NCBI RefSeq assembly: GCF_965363235.1
Contig: NC_134838.1
Coordinates: 6,887,001-6,951,000, forward strand
Source: Mytilus galloprovincialis
Lineage: Eukaryota; Mollusca; Bivalvia; Mytilida; Mytilidae
Direction of reading: 5' to 3'
Length of the DNA: 64,000 nucleotides
A model generated the notes under the pieces. That model was not told the origin of the DNA and made no database searches. It worked only from the letters and a program-made list of their open reading frames with translations. Below, one piece after another: positions 1 to 11,695 of the stretch; positions within the stretch are counted from its first letter, which is position 1, and each line of letters opens with the position of its first letter. The position numbers and the translations under genes were made by a program.

Positions 1-3000
1 TAACTCTCCACATGTAACATGTTATCTGTTGTTTTACACAGGATTTTTTTTTAGGTATTTATATAACGATTTGGAAAAATTATAAAACAAGGACATAGAA
101 GACAATAGTCTTTTATATATTGTTAAAAATATTAGTCTACTGTAAATTAGATATTTAAACATTTTTCTTAGGAAGGATATATTATCCAAGTTCTTTAAGG
201 TTATACAGTGTGAAAAACTAGACAAAACATATCATCTCTGTGAAAAGGGGTATACTATTTTTTATAGTAAACAAGATCTTATTTTATTATTATTTTGGAT
301 TTGTAATTTAATATTACCATAGAATTTATGGATAAAAAATTAATTAGCAAGTAACAATAAAATAAATCTGGGCTACTTTAAAAAGAATGTGAGGGATAAT
401 GGATGCCTCTTTATGACAATAACACATAAGTTATAATTAATCAAACTTTTATCTGCTCTGGTACAGGCCATGGTGATATGTATCTATACAGACCAATCAT
501 TAATGATATTTAACATATACCGTTATCACCTGAAATTAAATCATCCATTAATCTTTAAATTAAATATGAAATATTGATAAGAATATTAAAGACGTATCTT
601 TTCCACGATCAATGTTAATACAGCCTGTAGGTATGGTATTGTTTGTGAAGATTTTGGCCTTAGGTTCACAAGGTTATACCTTGTATGTTTCATGTTTCTA
701 GCTGTATACAATTAGTCACCTGGCTGTAGAAGCCTAAAGGATAGAAATCAATTATTAGATATATCATACGAAAAACTTGTCCGAAAAGGATCACTTATAA
801 AATTTGATAAATGAAGACCTTGTTGACCAATTAATAAACCTCATATGATTCAAGACAGAAAAACAGCTTCATCAATTGTCTTAATTCTGATTCATCTGCC
901 AAAACAATAACTTGTTTGTGGTCATGACAGAATACATGGCAAAATCAACAAATTGGTGGTGTAGAGTTAACACGTTCATCAACCTTCAAGTCTGTCAAGA
1001 ATGTTTGGTGGTCTGTCAGGAAAAAGTGCCCCTGTACACTTAACCATCTTATATCTATACAATTAGTACAACCTAACTTAATATATGTGTCCATTCCAAG
1101 CAGCCTAACTTAATATATGTGTCCATTCCGAGCAGACATAGACCTTTAGGAACGATAGGTTTTTAAGAATATGCTGATCTAAGCGTATCTACCATATTTG
1201 CAAATATTTAACGCATATTCAAATCAAAAACTTTGTCAAAACCAAAATAATACATTCAACTGTAAAACATATCACACCTAACACAGAAAACACAATGAAA
1301 AAAAAGCGTGCAGACTGTTCTTTCTTAAGCACCATGACGAACAATATTGCAGTTTATTTTCTTACGAAAGAGCTCAATGAAGTAAATTGCACAGTCATTT
1401 TTGTCAAGCCTTCGACTTTTGTCGAAAAAACGAGACAGCGATCCTACATTCCGTCGTCGTCGGCGTTCACAAATAATCACTCGATCTATGGTTAAAGTTT
1501 TAGAAAATTTAATAACTTTCTTAAACTATCCTGGATTTCTACCAAACTTGGACAGAAGCTTGTTTATGAACAAAAGCTAGTATCTAAAAGGAAATTTTGT
1601 AAAAATATATTTCCTTTTTTTTCGTATGTTACTTATACATGGACGTAGTTTTTCTTCTAGTTAACATTACATACAATCTGCAGTTAAAGTTCTTAAAACA
1701 TGTATTACCTTCATAAAGTAGGCGAGACACTGGGTATCGCGGAACCCTTATAAATTTTTCCATAGAGTAAGCACAATGAAGAAACACTGTGTAGTCAGTG
1801 TTTTATAGCTGAAAGCAGGAAGGACAACGACAGTCAGTGCTTCTTCTAGAAAACACAACGAACTTAAAGAACAACAATGATATTTCTTTCAAGAAAGGAC
1901 GATGATAAAATTAAACACACAAGCAGTCGACAGTATTCTTTTTAGCCCAAAAAGATCACAAACACGCAAATTGAGTACGTGTTTTACTTACTAGTATAAG
2001 CAACACAAATAGTAGACAATCTCTTAGTGCTCTGACTAGTAAGCATCACAAAGAACAATCAGAACAAGCACTCATTCTGTGTTCTTGTTAGCAAGCTTGG
2101 TTACCCTTTACTAGAAAGGACCATAATAAACAACCGAGCTGCTGCCAAGGAAACTTTAGGTTTTTTATTATTAAAAAAGAAAATAAAAGCATCAACCAAT
2201 TTACTAGGGGAAGGTCAATCCTATTTATTTACAAAATAAAGCCTTGTTTGTGAGTTAACTCTTTACAATATCAATTGTATAGAAGCTTTAAAAGCATACA
2301 TGGGCAATGACCCTAATATATTTTGGTGATGGATTTTGAGCAAAGTCTGATTGATTACATAGAATAACAAAAAGTAATATATTATTTCACTGCTTGAAAA
2401 AAATATTACTTATTTGGGTCAATGAAAGTTGTGCTACTCCATGCAGAAATATATATATTGTTGATTTGAAAGAAACTAAAGATAATATCAAGTATCAGTT
2501 AAGCTTTTTTTCAATCATCTATGTTCCACTAGCTGATTTTCTGCAACATTTTACAATAACAAGAAAAAGCCCTTAATAGTCATTTTTTGGATTAAGTCAC
2601 TAGCCCTAAATAATTATATATTTTGGGACTAAGTCACGTAAGTCGTCTTAAATTTTGACACAAGTCACCCGAATGCTTTTGCAATGCATTCATTCAATAA
2701 TGTAGAAATTAGATCGCTTCACGTGCTCACGTGATAGTGCAAAGGTAAAGTATTGAAAAACTAGAACATCAAGCCCAATCCTTTAAAGCTAAGTACATGT
2801 CTTAACAAATATATACATGTACTTTTAATTTCCTTGTCGCGGAAATAGTCTTTGTTAGTGACGCACACGAATAGTGGTGTCACTCTGGTGTTATCTATTT
2901 GTAAAGCAGTGTAATTTTCTATATGAAATGGACTTTAATATGTCGCTTTAAGTAAAAACTAAAACAATGACTGTGGAAACTGTTAATTTGTTCTACTATG

Positions 3001-3120
3001 AAGCTATTTTTACAGGACAATTATGCAGTTTGTTCTCCCCTTCTACATGGGTCCTTCAAGCTTGCCAATCCGGCTGTGATTGTTCGCCGGCTTCAAAGAT
3101 CTTCAAACTCAGGAAAGTAT
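1..3120. other. AT-rich intergenic DNA, no gene seen
   Basis: The six frames hold only short ORFs with no recognisable domain or coding bias. The only clear structure is a 32-bp direct duplication at 1072-1135, listed separately. Around 1745-1835 there are a TATAAA-like string and a short hairpin (AACACTG...CAGTGTT), but no adjacent reading frame gives them meaning. Confidence 0.6.
1072..1135. repeat. 32-bp tandem duplication (2 copies)
   Basis: The unit beginning CCTAACTTAATATATG and ending AAGCAG occurs twice back to back, at 1072-1103 and 1104-1135, with one substitution near the end. It looks like a recent local slippage duplication with no coding meaning. Confidence 0.85.
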
Positions 3121-3216
3121 TTCAGTGAATGCATCACCTTAGCCTAGAGTTTTTCAGTGAATGCATCACTTAGAGTTTTTCAGTGAAAGCATCACCTAGA
3201 GTTTTTCAGTAAATGG
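3121..3216. repeat. Short minisatellite, ~26-32 bp unit, four copies
   Basis: The motif TTTTTCAGTGAATGCATCAC followed by a CTTAGAG spacer recurs with starts at about 3123, 3155, 3181 and 3207. The first unit is 32 bp because of a small insertion and the others are 26 bp; the last copy is partial. Confidence 0.8.
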
Positions 3217-3574
3217 TTGTTTAAATCCTAGCTTATAAAAAATGGTCTATATTTATATCCCAGAATATGAATGGATTCTAGTGAAACTTAATCGATAACA
3301 TTTCATTTTCAAAACCCTTTGACATACATATCTTTTCTTGCATTCAGGTATTTAAACAATATTGACTTTCAAATATGGTTTTGAGCGTCCCTGTTGAAGG
3401 TAAATCCAGAAAAACGCTTCGAATGCAGGTCACATTTATCATTTATTAAATGTTGTTTTCACATTCCATTTATTTTATCAGTGCCCATATATTTCTTTCG
3501 ACTCAATTTTTCAGATAATAACTTAAAGTAGGCAGTCTGTCGAGATTTATAAAAAAAAGTGCAAGAAAATAACT

Positions 3575-3724
3575 GATTTATATGGGAAAACATATACACA
3601 TGTTGTATTAGTATATTGTTGATGTCTGTATAATGCCTTCTTTATGTCGTTATTTTTGTCGTTTGGTTGCTGTCTCATTGACGTTTACCAAACAACTCCA
3701 TTTAGTTACAAGATGATGAAAGCA

Positions 3725-3755
<31 letters not shown>

Positions 3756-3757
3756 TA
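3575..3757 (-). repeat. Fragment of a dispersed mussel-type repeat plus (TGAT)n microsatellite
   Basis: The stretch containing GTCTCATTGACGTTTACC around 3670-3695 resembles, in reverse orientation, the GAGACAA core of the repeat family found at many places in this window. It is followed by a perfect TGAT microsatellite of about seven units at 3727-3755. Confidence 0.5.
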
Positions 3758-4116
3758 TTGGTTGTTGCTTGCTTGTTTCAATTCAAATTCCCAATCTGTT
3801 ATTGCATATTCAATCAGGAACGTTCTGCAAATGATAAAAGGCGGAACAATTTTGTCGTTGAAAAACTGAGTGGTACTAGTATGTTAATGGACATGTTTTT
3901 CTTAAATCACGATTATAAAGGACCGCTCAACTAGTTGAGATTGCCACCCTCCTAGCATTGGACAGATTTAACTTCTACATTTAAAGTTTTCAGTATTCGT
4001 ACATTCTGTATACAGACCCACTGCTCCATCGTGTAGGTCTGACCGTCAGTGGGGAATGAAAGGGTAGCAGAATTGTCTACCCTAGATGTGAAAATAACGT
4101 ATCTCCAGGGAACCTA

Positions 4117-6794
4117 CAACCTTGACAATCAACTCCTCTTCATACACTTCTCATACTTTATATGGAATATGATATATTAATAAATTGTTATTTCTAGAAT
4201 ATAAAAGGAGTCTAAGAATTTTAAGATGAGTCAATAATGTCACATTTGTAATGTGACGTATAGTATTCTGTTAAGTCACATTGATTATGACGCGGGGGTG
4301 CAAGCTATCTGCGGTCTGTGTGTGGCTTTGACTGCGGTTAAGGGACTACTAAAATATTGTCAAAGTACAAGTACATCAAAGTTATCATGTAGGCGAAATA
4401 TAAAATCTTTGATATTGGACATCTTTGTGAAATTATTATATCAAGTGATGTATTACTTGGTTTGATAAAGTAAGAGTATAATCATCATCACAGTCCAGAG
4501 GATGTGGATTTAAGATACTGCGGGCACTGACTATAGGTCACCATATGACCTTTAATTGTATCGAACGGTTCTTTTCCCATTTAACCTCTAATTTCTATAC
4601 GTTTTGATAATGCTAGTATTAGAAGAACTTAGAACTGTTGTTTGATTAAACCTACTATACAACGTTAGGTTATTGTTACTGTTACATGTATGAGGGTCTA
4701 TAACGGAGGCTTTTTTCTTTTGCATGCTGTAACTCTAGGTTATTGTTAGTGTTACATGTATGAGGGACTATAACGGAGGCTTTTTTCTTTTGCATGCTGT
4801 AACTCTAGGTTATTGTTAGTGTTACATGTATGAGGGTCTATAGAGTTAGACAATATAATGAAAAACGGTAGTTCCGGTAAGTAGGCGGGGCTAATAGGTT
4901 AGTTGGGGTCATTGACGTATAAAGCTAACGTTTATACGTATAGCTTTATCTGTATAGTAAAATAGCTGATTGCAGTATAAGAGTCTTTATTCTGTTTGCT
5001 GTAACTCTAGGTTATTGTTAGTGTTACATGTATGAGGGTCTATAGCGGAGTCTTTATTCTGTTTGCTGTAACTCTAGGTTATTGTTAGTGTTACATGTAT
5101 GAAGGTCTACAGCGGAGTCTTTATTCTGTTTGCTGTAACTCTAGGTTATTGTTAGTGTTACATGTATGAGGGTCTATAGCGGAGTCTTTATTCTGTTTGC
5201 TGTAACTCTATGTTATTGTTAGTGTTACATGTATGAGGGTCTATAGCGGCGTCTTTATTTCTGTTTGCTGTAACTCTAGGTTATTGTTAGTGTTATATGT
5301 ATGAGGGTCTATAGAGGAGTCTTCGTTGCTGTATTCTGTAATTTTTAATTTCATTTTTCTCTGTTATTTATTTTTTTTTGTCCAAAATTGTGTATTCTTT
5401 ATATCGTAGCATCTAATTTTTTGTTCTTCCTTTTTTTCACTATTATTCCGGCAAGACTTAGACCCTCCTGTACGTCCTGTACGTGTAGACGTACATGTAT
5501 AATCTTGTGGGTGGTTATTTAGTAGGCATTCGAGGTCAAACTTTAAAATCGGGTCAGCTATAGATTTTACGTCGGATTTAAATATGCAGTTCTTCTGTGC
5601 AAATATAATAAAATGAGATTCCTCTTAAGATCCTTGTTGGCAGACGACCTGTTTATGGCGGGGGTGTCATCGATCGCCCTTGATATCAAGTATTGGAGAT
5701 AACCAGGTTAATACAAGTATCCAAAGCAAACTCAAACAAACTAAAACAAAATATCGTATGTTATTTGATAAATGATATATATCGGTGTTTGTAAATGCTT
5801 AACACAAAGTACAGTATGATTGTACTAAATTCATAAGTAGAACTTACCTATATATAGTTGGCAGTACTTTTAAAACTTATAAGAGACCTTTAGTTTTTAA
5901 TCAAAATACAAACGAATGTATGCAACTCTCTGCAAATCGAATTCTATTGAGACTGAGGTAGAATCAAGGGTAAGGGAATTCTAAGGATACATAAAACAAT
6001 TTGTCTTATTGTATTAACTGTGGACTCCTGTCTGAGACTCCTGTATAAACTGACAAACCGGACATTAGTTTTACTGCTATGTTGGTGGCGGTTTGAAAGA
6101 TCAGTCGCAGTACACCTCTGTGGTCCTTCTAGTTGTTTATAAGTTTTATTATCATTAGTACAATGAGTCGAGTGGATAAAGACATACACAACGGAAACCC
6201 CACTGACTAAACCCTTAATGGCGTATTTAATCAAATCATTGTACATCCATCTTTATGAATGTGCCTCTCACTATTTCAAACGAGAAATTGGCCTATGCGT
6301 AAACTGCTTAAAATGCGACGGTTCCCGAGTTTCAAAAGTCGCAGACAAAATAGACCAAACCAAATATATAGTATCCGACCCTAGCACCTTATTTATGAAA
6401 ATACAAATATGGTTATTGCTTACTCATCCTTCTTTTGCTTTTAATTGAAACAACACAAGTGTGTTATTACATGGCATAGGGCTTGGTGTATTTTACAAAG
6501 GTATTCAAAATCGAAGATTTGATATTTCGCCTACATGTTTACTTTGACAATATTATAGTGATCCCTTAAACCACAATCGAAGCCACACAGACCGCAGATA
6601 GCTTGCACCCCCGCGTCATAATCAATGTGACTTAAGAGAATATTATACGTCACTTTATAAATGAGACATTTTTGATTCATCTAAATATTCTTTTACCTCG
6701 CTTATATTCTAAAAATAACAATTCACAAATAAGATATGTTGTATTCCATATTAAGTATTAGCGGTATATGAAGAGGAGTTGATTGTCAAGGTTG
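4117..6794. mobile_element. Foldback-type element with ~300-bp inverted arms around a minisatellite
   Basis: Two inverted arms match over about 300 bp: 4117-4420, and 6505-6794 as its reverse complement. The arms begin with CAACCTTGACAATCAACTCC and share the segment ATTGATTATGACGCGGGGGT. The inner 2.1 kb holds a 67-70 bp tandem array and no transposase-like ORF, so this would be a non-autonomous foldback or composite MITE. I could not find a convincing target-site duplication. The arms differ by many substitutions and small indels, so the element is old. ORFs within it (near 4253-4465 and 5944-6448) show no domain and partly mirror the two arms. Confidence 0.7.
4660..5340. repeat. 67-70 bp minisatellite, interrupted, about eight copies
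   Basis: Copies of a unit starting GGTTATTGTTAGTGTTACAT begin at 4668, 4738, 4808, 5010, 5077, 5144, 5211 and 5279. The first three are spaced 70 bp and carry a GGCTTTTTTCTTTTGCATG variant. The later ones are spaced 67-68 bp and carry GTCTTTATTCTG. A unique ~130-bp segment (about 4843-4976) separates the two sub-arrays, so they expanded separately. The array lies inside the inverted-arm element at 4117-6794. Confidence 0.9.
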
Positions 6795-6869
6795 ATTGTC
6801 AAGGCAACAACTTAAATGTGATTCATACATAACATTAAGCTCTCACAAACATGTTTATGAGTCTCCCCA

Positions 6870-7135
6870 AAGTCAGGAACCTGTAGCTCATGGTTGTTAT
6901 TGGTTCTTGTCTGTCTTTTGTGTTTTTCGTAAATTGTTTTGTTATAAATTCGGTATTATAAGTCTTCTGGTTTAAAATTGTTTAACCTTTTCCATTGTAT
7001 GACCTTTAATAACAGAATATAGATGATGGATTTTCCTTACTGTTGAAGGACGATCGTTTGTATATAATTGCTTACATTTACTCCATTTGAACTATGTTGG
7101 ATTGTTGTCTCATTAGCAATCACACCACAAATCCT
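6870..7135 (-). repeat. Diverged dispersed repeat, reverse orientation
   Basis: The segment runs from CCCAAAGTCAGGAACCTG to TTGTCTCATTAGCAATCACACC. This order of landmarks (GTCAGGAGCCTG, then GTCTCATTGGCAATCATACC) is that of a very common mussel repeat family also seen here at 29170-29475 and, on the other strand, at 42866-43060. It is heavily decayed and carries no ORF. Confidence 0.55.
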
Positions 7136-9800
7136 TATTGTTGTTTGCTAAATATCTAGTGCGAGAACTTTGATGCATATTCAAAACGAGTATTCTTTGC
7201 AGCTAATTGCTCCGAATCATAATGCGTAATCCCTTTTTTTTTTGGAGTCGGTGCTTGGAGCAATTTTCTCATGTGGCCGCCCTCAAAATATCAGTACGGG
7301 AATTTTAGATCCGACCAAATACCCGAGCATTGAATAACTAAAAAAAATGCTTTTACTGGTTTACCTTTATATATAATTTCGCGTCAACTCCAAAATAGTC
7401 GCAGGCATTTTTTTTTTTTTTTTTTGATTAATTGATAATTTTTACTGATAAGGATCAATAGATAATAAATTTGCATTTTATAAGATAAGTTTCATATCCA
7501 TATAAACGACATCAGTGACATTTTAGAAAATATAGTTTTGGTTGTAGGTCGACAAGATTCTTGTAGTCAACCATCCCCACCAGGCAAACTTAACGTTAAG
7601 CCGTGCATTTATATATAGAATAATTTGGGAACCTATCATATCAAATACGAACAGAAATTAATCAAATAACAGTATAGGTAGTCAAGTCCCGATCACCAAT
7701 TATTGCTTCATTTGGACGTTATTTATGATACTGCGATGCACGCTGGTCTTTTTTAAAATGGTAAAACTACATCTAATATTCTTTAGACACAAATAACAAA
7801 ATGGTGATAATACGATTTAGTGTGAATTTAGTGCACAAATGCACTTGAAAGACTGACGGGCCGTCGCAACATTTGACATTTAATATTTCAGTGGAACCAG
7901 TGTGTGACATATCCAGTCCGCTCTTGTTTTCAAGTGACCGTCTGTTACCGACTGGTTGGTTGTTGTCTTGACTTCAAAGTATGCATCACAATTTGTCCAT
8001 ACACTGAGTGTCCAATATAGTCATGCAGATAATACATGCAGCGTCGGGCTCTCAAATTGAATCACTTTAAAACTTGTTTGTGGAACTGATGGGTAAATTC
8101 CCTAAAATATTTAGCAGAAAGATAAAAGTTGAAAATATCACAATTGAGAAAGGCTTTAAGAAAAGGTATAGATCTGATACAGTTAACAATATAAACTTAA
8201 AGGATTTTGGCATTTAAAATGCTAATCAGCACTTAAATCATTCTCAAATTTGTATTTATGAGAGGCAGTCAACAAGTCGATATGTACTGATTAGAATCAA
8301 AATGTCGTTAGACAAAACAAAAAGGCTATTATCTAAAAAAAATAGTGCCAGAAAAGTGGTTCCAATCATTTAACCCCGAGTACATAGTTCATTAATTCAA
8401 TCGATCAGACAATTCATTTTCTGTTACAAAATAACGATTTAGATCTCAAAACAATAAGTCGTTCTTAAATGATACAATTTTTGTAATTAATAACGAAATA
8501 GATAGCTGATTATCATAAAAGTAATTGACGGAAATTGATCAGCCAATTAATGTTTATATCACAAAAAACATAAAGCATGGTTTTCTATATCGCTGATAAG
8601 CATACACCCTCGATCCAGAACGGAATTTAAAACTGTTAAAACTTAGGTTCATGGTTTTCAAAGTTCCGATGATGTCATATGTACTGTCAGAACCGGACAT
8701 GCCTGTCGCTCATTTAGCTGGAAATATTCCAAAGGACTATCAGACAGATCAAAATCTTGAAAGGATATTTATCATTTATTGATCTTAAAACAATTACACA
8801 AGTAATTAGTGGATAAAATTACGTTCTTATCTATGAATTCATCAATTGTTTTCAAGTGATACTTTTACAAAATACTTATCTTACTACACTAGAACAGAAA
8901 GGGCGCTATAGACCGACCATAACCAGTGATAGACCTCAAATTGAAAACGTTACCTACCTTTTGGGGCGTGCACGTTTGTTCAGTCTACAATTTGCCGTGT
9001 GCAATATAATTGCTAATAGGAAAAGTAAAATGTAAGAACTTCGTAAAAAAAAACCCATAAAAGTAACTTTAAAAATAGAAAGAAATTGAAGCTTTAACAA
9101 AGTTGATTTTTCATGAATATTAATATACTTTTATTACTACAATTTACAGTGATTCATGGTGTGAAACAGATGGCCACCTAAAAAGAAACATTAAATGTCA
9201 TCCAGTAACAAGGTGTAGGAGGACAAATTATCTTACTTGTTTACATCACTGGTAAATAAGACTAAAAATAACATTATGTTTTCTTGTGGACATATTTAAC
9301 AAGAAACAACTACATTAGGCACATATCTGTTAAAAGAAGAACCTTAAATTGAAGCGGCTTATAACAATTATGTATGACCTAATGTACATTCTACTGATGA
9401 TAGGTAGTTGACAGTGTGTGTTCGAATGAATAAAATTGAGGACTAGCGTAGCAAAGATGGATATATGGCGATGACACGAAGTCCGTGTTAGCTGTCTATA
9501 TAATGCAATCATTCCCTTTTTATGCTAGCTTCAAGATTAAAAACTTTAAAAGACAAATTTGATGCAAATAAAACTATCATAAAACGTACAAGCCTTAGGA
9601 AAACTTTTAACCTCTTGTTTAAGTGAATTATAATTATAGATATACCTTTAGATATTATAATTTATATGTATATGACTTATATTGTAGAATTTTATATTTT
9701 TGCCTAGGTTTGTGTACACTTTAAACTGGTAGTACCACGCCACATCGAAACAAACCAAGCTATTTGGACCACGTGATCTGGACCATTGCATGTGATGTTC
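7136..9800. other. AT-rich intergenic DNA, no gene seen
   Basis: Only short unrelated ORFs are present. Poly-T runs occur near 7230 and 7410. No domain, splice-bounded exon or tandem structure was recognised. Confidence 0.55.
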
Positions 9801-9801
9801 A

Positions 9802-10051
9802 TTGTTGTTTTCATTATAAATATGTTTGTTTTCATTGTTCGTATGTCTGTTTTCATTGTATGTATGTCTGTTTTCATTATTCGTATGTATCCCTTCATTG
9901 TTCGTAAGTCTGTTTTCATTATTTGAATACATCCTTTCGTTGTTCGTATGTCTGTTTTCATTGTTCGTATGCCTGTTTTCGCTGTTCGTATGTGTATCTT
10001 TCCATTGTTCGTATGTATCTTTTTATTGTTCTTATGTTTGTTTTCTCGAAG
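9802..10051. repeat. 21-bp minisatellite open on both strands
   Basis: About eleven degenerate units of the form TCTGTTTTCATTGTTCGTATG run head to tail. Because 21 is divisible by three and the unit lacks stops in several frames, ORFs of 80-130 codons open on both strands, encoding heptads such as NNENRHT (minus) or SLFVCLF (plus). The composition is that of a repeat, with no flanking exon signals, so these are treated as by-products and not as genes. Confidence 0.85.
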
Positions 10052-10084
10052 AAGTTGGTTTGTTAGTGTCATACTGACTATTTT

Positions 10085-10200
10085 TATACCCTGCGACAAA
10101 ATGTCGAGAGCATATTGTTTAAAAAGAAACCCTGTCCGTCCCCGTCATTTCGTCCTGGTACCTGGTTTGTCTGACCAACTCCTCCTAAAGTATATTATGT
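10085..10200 (+). repeat. Fragment of a dispersed 'TTTTTATACCC...GTCCGTCC' repeat
   Basis: TTTTTATACCCTGCGACAAA followed by CTGTCCGTCC resembles the 5' part of a bivalve repeat family whose other members here are at 47034-47312 and 50106-50310. It is only a fragment and the assignment is tentative. Confidence 0.4.
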
Positions 10201-11086
10201 AGATTGATGTAATAAGATGTGCACGTTTTTCGGGATTTTGGTTTTTCTTTATATTTTCCACAAATGACGGGTTTTTTTACATAATGACTGTTTTCTGGCG
10301 GGCATCTTTCAGACACAGCCCATGAACATCATTGTTATACTAAATCCAGTATTCTAGTGATCCATGCTGAAGCGCGTGCATTATCTTTGTCTAGTTTTTT
10401 TTTGTGTTTTTTTTTTTTTTTTTTGTAATTCTTGAACACAATCTTTTGTTTTATGTACATTGTATAAGTAAATAAATACAAAACTGCAACATGATAAAAA
10501 CTACAACATGATAAATCATTCCCAGGAATCGTAACGCAGTAAAAGTTTGAATTCACTGAATCTTGTTCAGGAACTTATACAGACTGCATCAGCAAAACCT
10601 TTGTAAAAATAATGGACATTGAAAACATTGGAAGCAAACAAAATCCAAAAATATCAGCTAAAACGTATATGATTTCCTTGTGCACCACGCGTGCGAGTTT
10701 ACGTTTAAAATAGGATTGCTGATACTCTTCCTCTTTCGGTTATATCTTCACCATCATCATCGTCATCGCCGCCAACTCTCTCATTTTGACATTTATAATG
10801 CACATGAAAGCCAAAAAAAAAAAGCGTAAAAAGACATTAAATAAATCATATAATAAAACAAACTTAATATGGTAAGAACTTCTTTTTATATGCCACATCA
10901 AAGAGAAGCATTTTGTATTCTTCCACTAAAGACCAGAGACCGCTTAGGTTATACACGCACCTGTTATACATATCTATGGTCTCAGGCAACGATTTAAAAG
11001 ATGAAAAAGACACCGGTTGTCTTCGTTTTAGAGTCCGATTTGTATCTTAGTAATAACATTAAATCAATTAGAAACTCGCGACAGTC

Positions 11087-11296
11087 ATGACTGGAAGTCC
11101 ATGCAAAAGAATAACCATATACTGGGCAGTTCTGTTACTATATGTATCCCTAATTGAACAAATCTGCATCACAAGTTTTCATCGATGTTTAATTTACATC
11201 CCAGGCTCGGAAACATTAATCCATACACATCTACCATATATTATTACTGATTCAGACAAGAGGACATTAACCTCTAGTTATCAAACAGACCCGTAA
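11087..11296 (+). CDS. Doubtful small ORF with a signal-peptide-like N-terminus (69 aa)
   Basis: The 69-codon ORF starts at a true ATG. Its N-terminus has a basic residue pair (Lys7-Arg8) followed by a hydrophobic core (about residues 10-24, including AVLLLYVSLI) and then Cys27, which is the layout of a cleavable signal peptide. The remainder (~42 residues) has one further cysteine, many Thr/His and no recognisable family. It could be a small secreted peptide, a first exon of a secreted protein, or chance. No TATA box, splice donor or poly(A) signal nearby settles this. I do not assign a function. Confidence 0.15.
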   Translation: MTGSPCKRITIYWAVLLLYVSLIEQICITSFHRCLIYIPGSETLIHTHLPYIITDSDKRTLTSSYQTDP

Positions 11297-11641
11297 ATAC
11301 TTCATGTCTTTGAAGTATACATATCCAGAAGCTATTATACCACATTGAAATACTTCAGATATTTCCTGTATATATGTTTGTTACATATAGACACGTTTTA
11401 TAAACTGCATAAAAAATATTCTTTGAGGAGTTTGTATTGTTTAACTATATGAATAACCTAATCTGTATTACTGCATGTAGACAATCTAGCTGGCACCTTA
11501 TCTTATTGTAGAGATCATCGTACATAAGCATAAGGCTACCTATAATATTTCATATGTATTAGAAAGCAGGACGTAAAAGGACTTGTGCTTTATTCCAGCA
11601 AGGCAAAAGCCCAACGACAAATCAGTGTGTATAAAACATAA

Positions 11642-11695
11642 TAGATATAGGAAGATGTGGTATGAGTCCCAATGAGACAACTCTCCATCCAAAAC
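11642..11695 (+). repeat. Truncated copy of the dominant mussel dispersed repeat
   Basis: AGATATAGGAAGATGTGGTA followed by TGAGTCCCAATGAGACAACT matches the 5' end of the repeat seen in full at 44649-45010. Only the first ~55 bp are present. Confidence 0.75.

Noticed and set aside
9648..10202. ORFs on both strands over the 21-bp array
   Set aside because: Openness on both strands follows from the repeat unit; composition is not gene-like.
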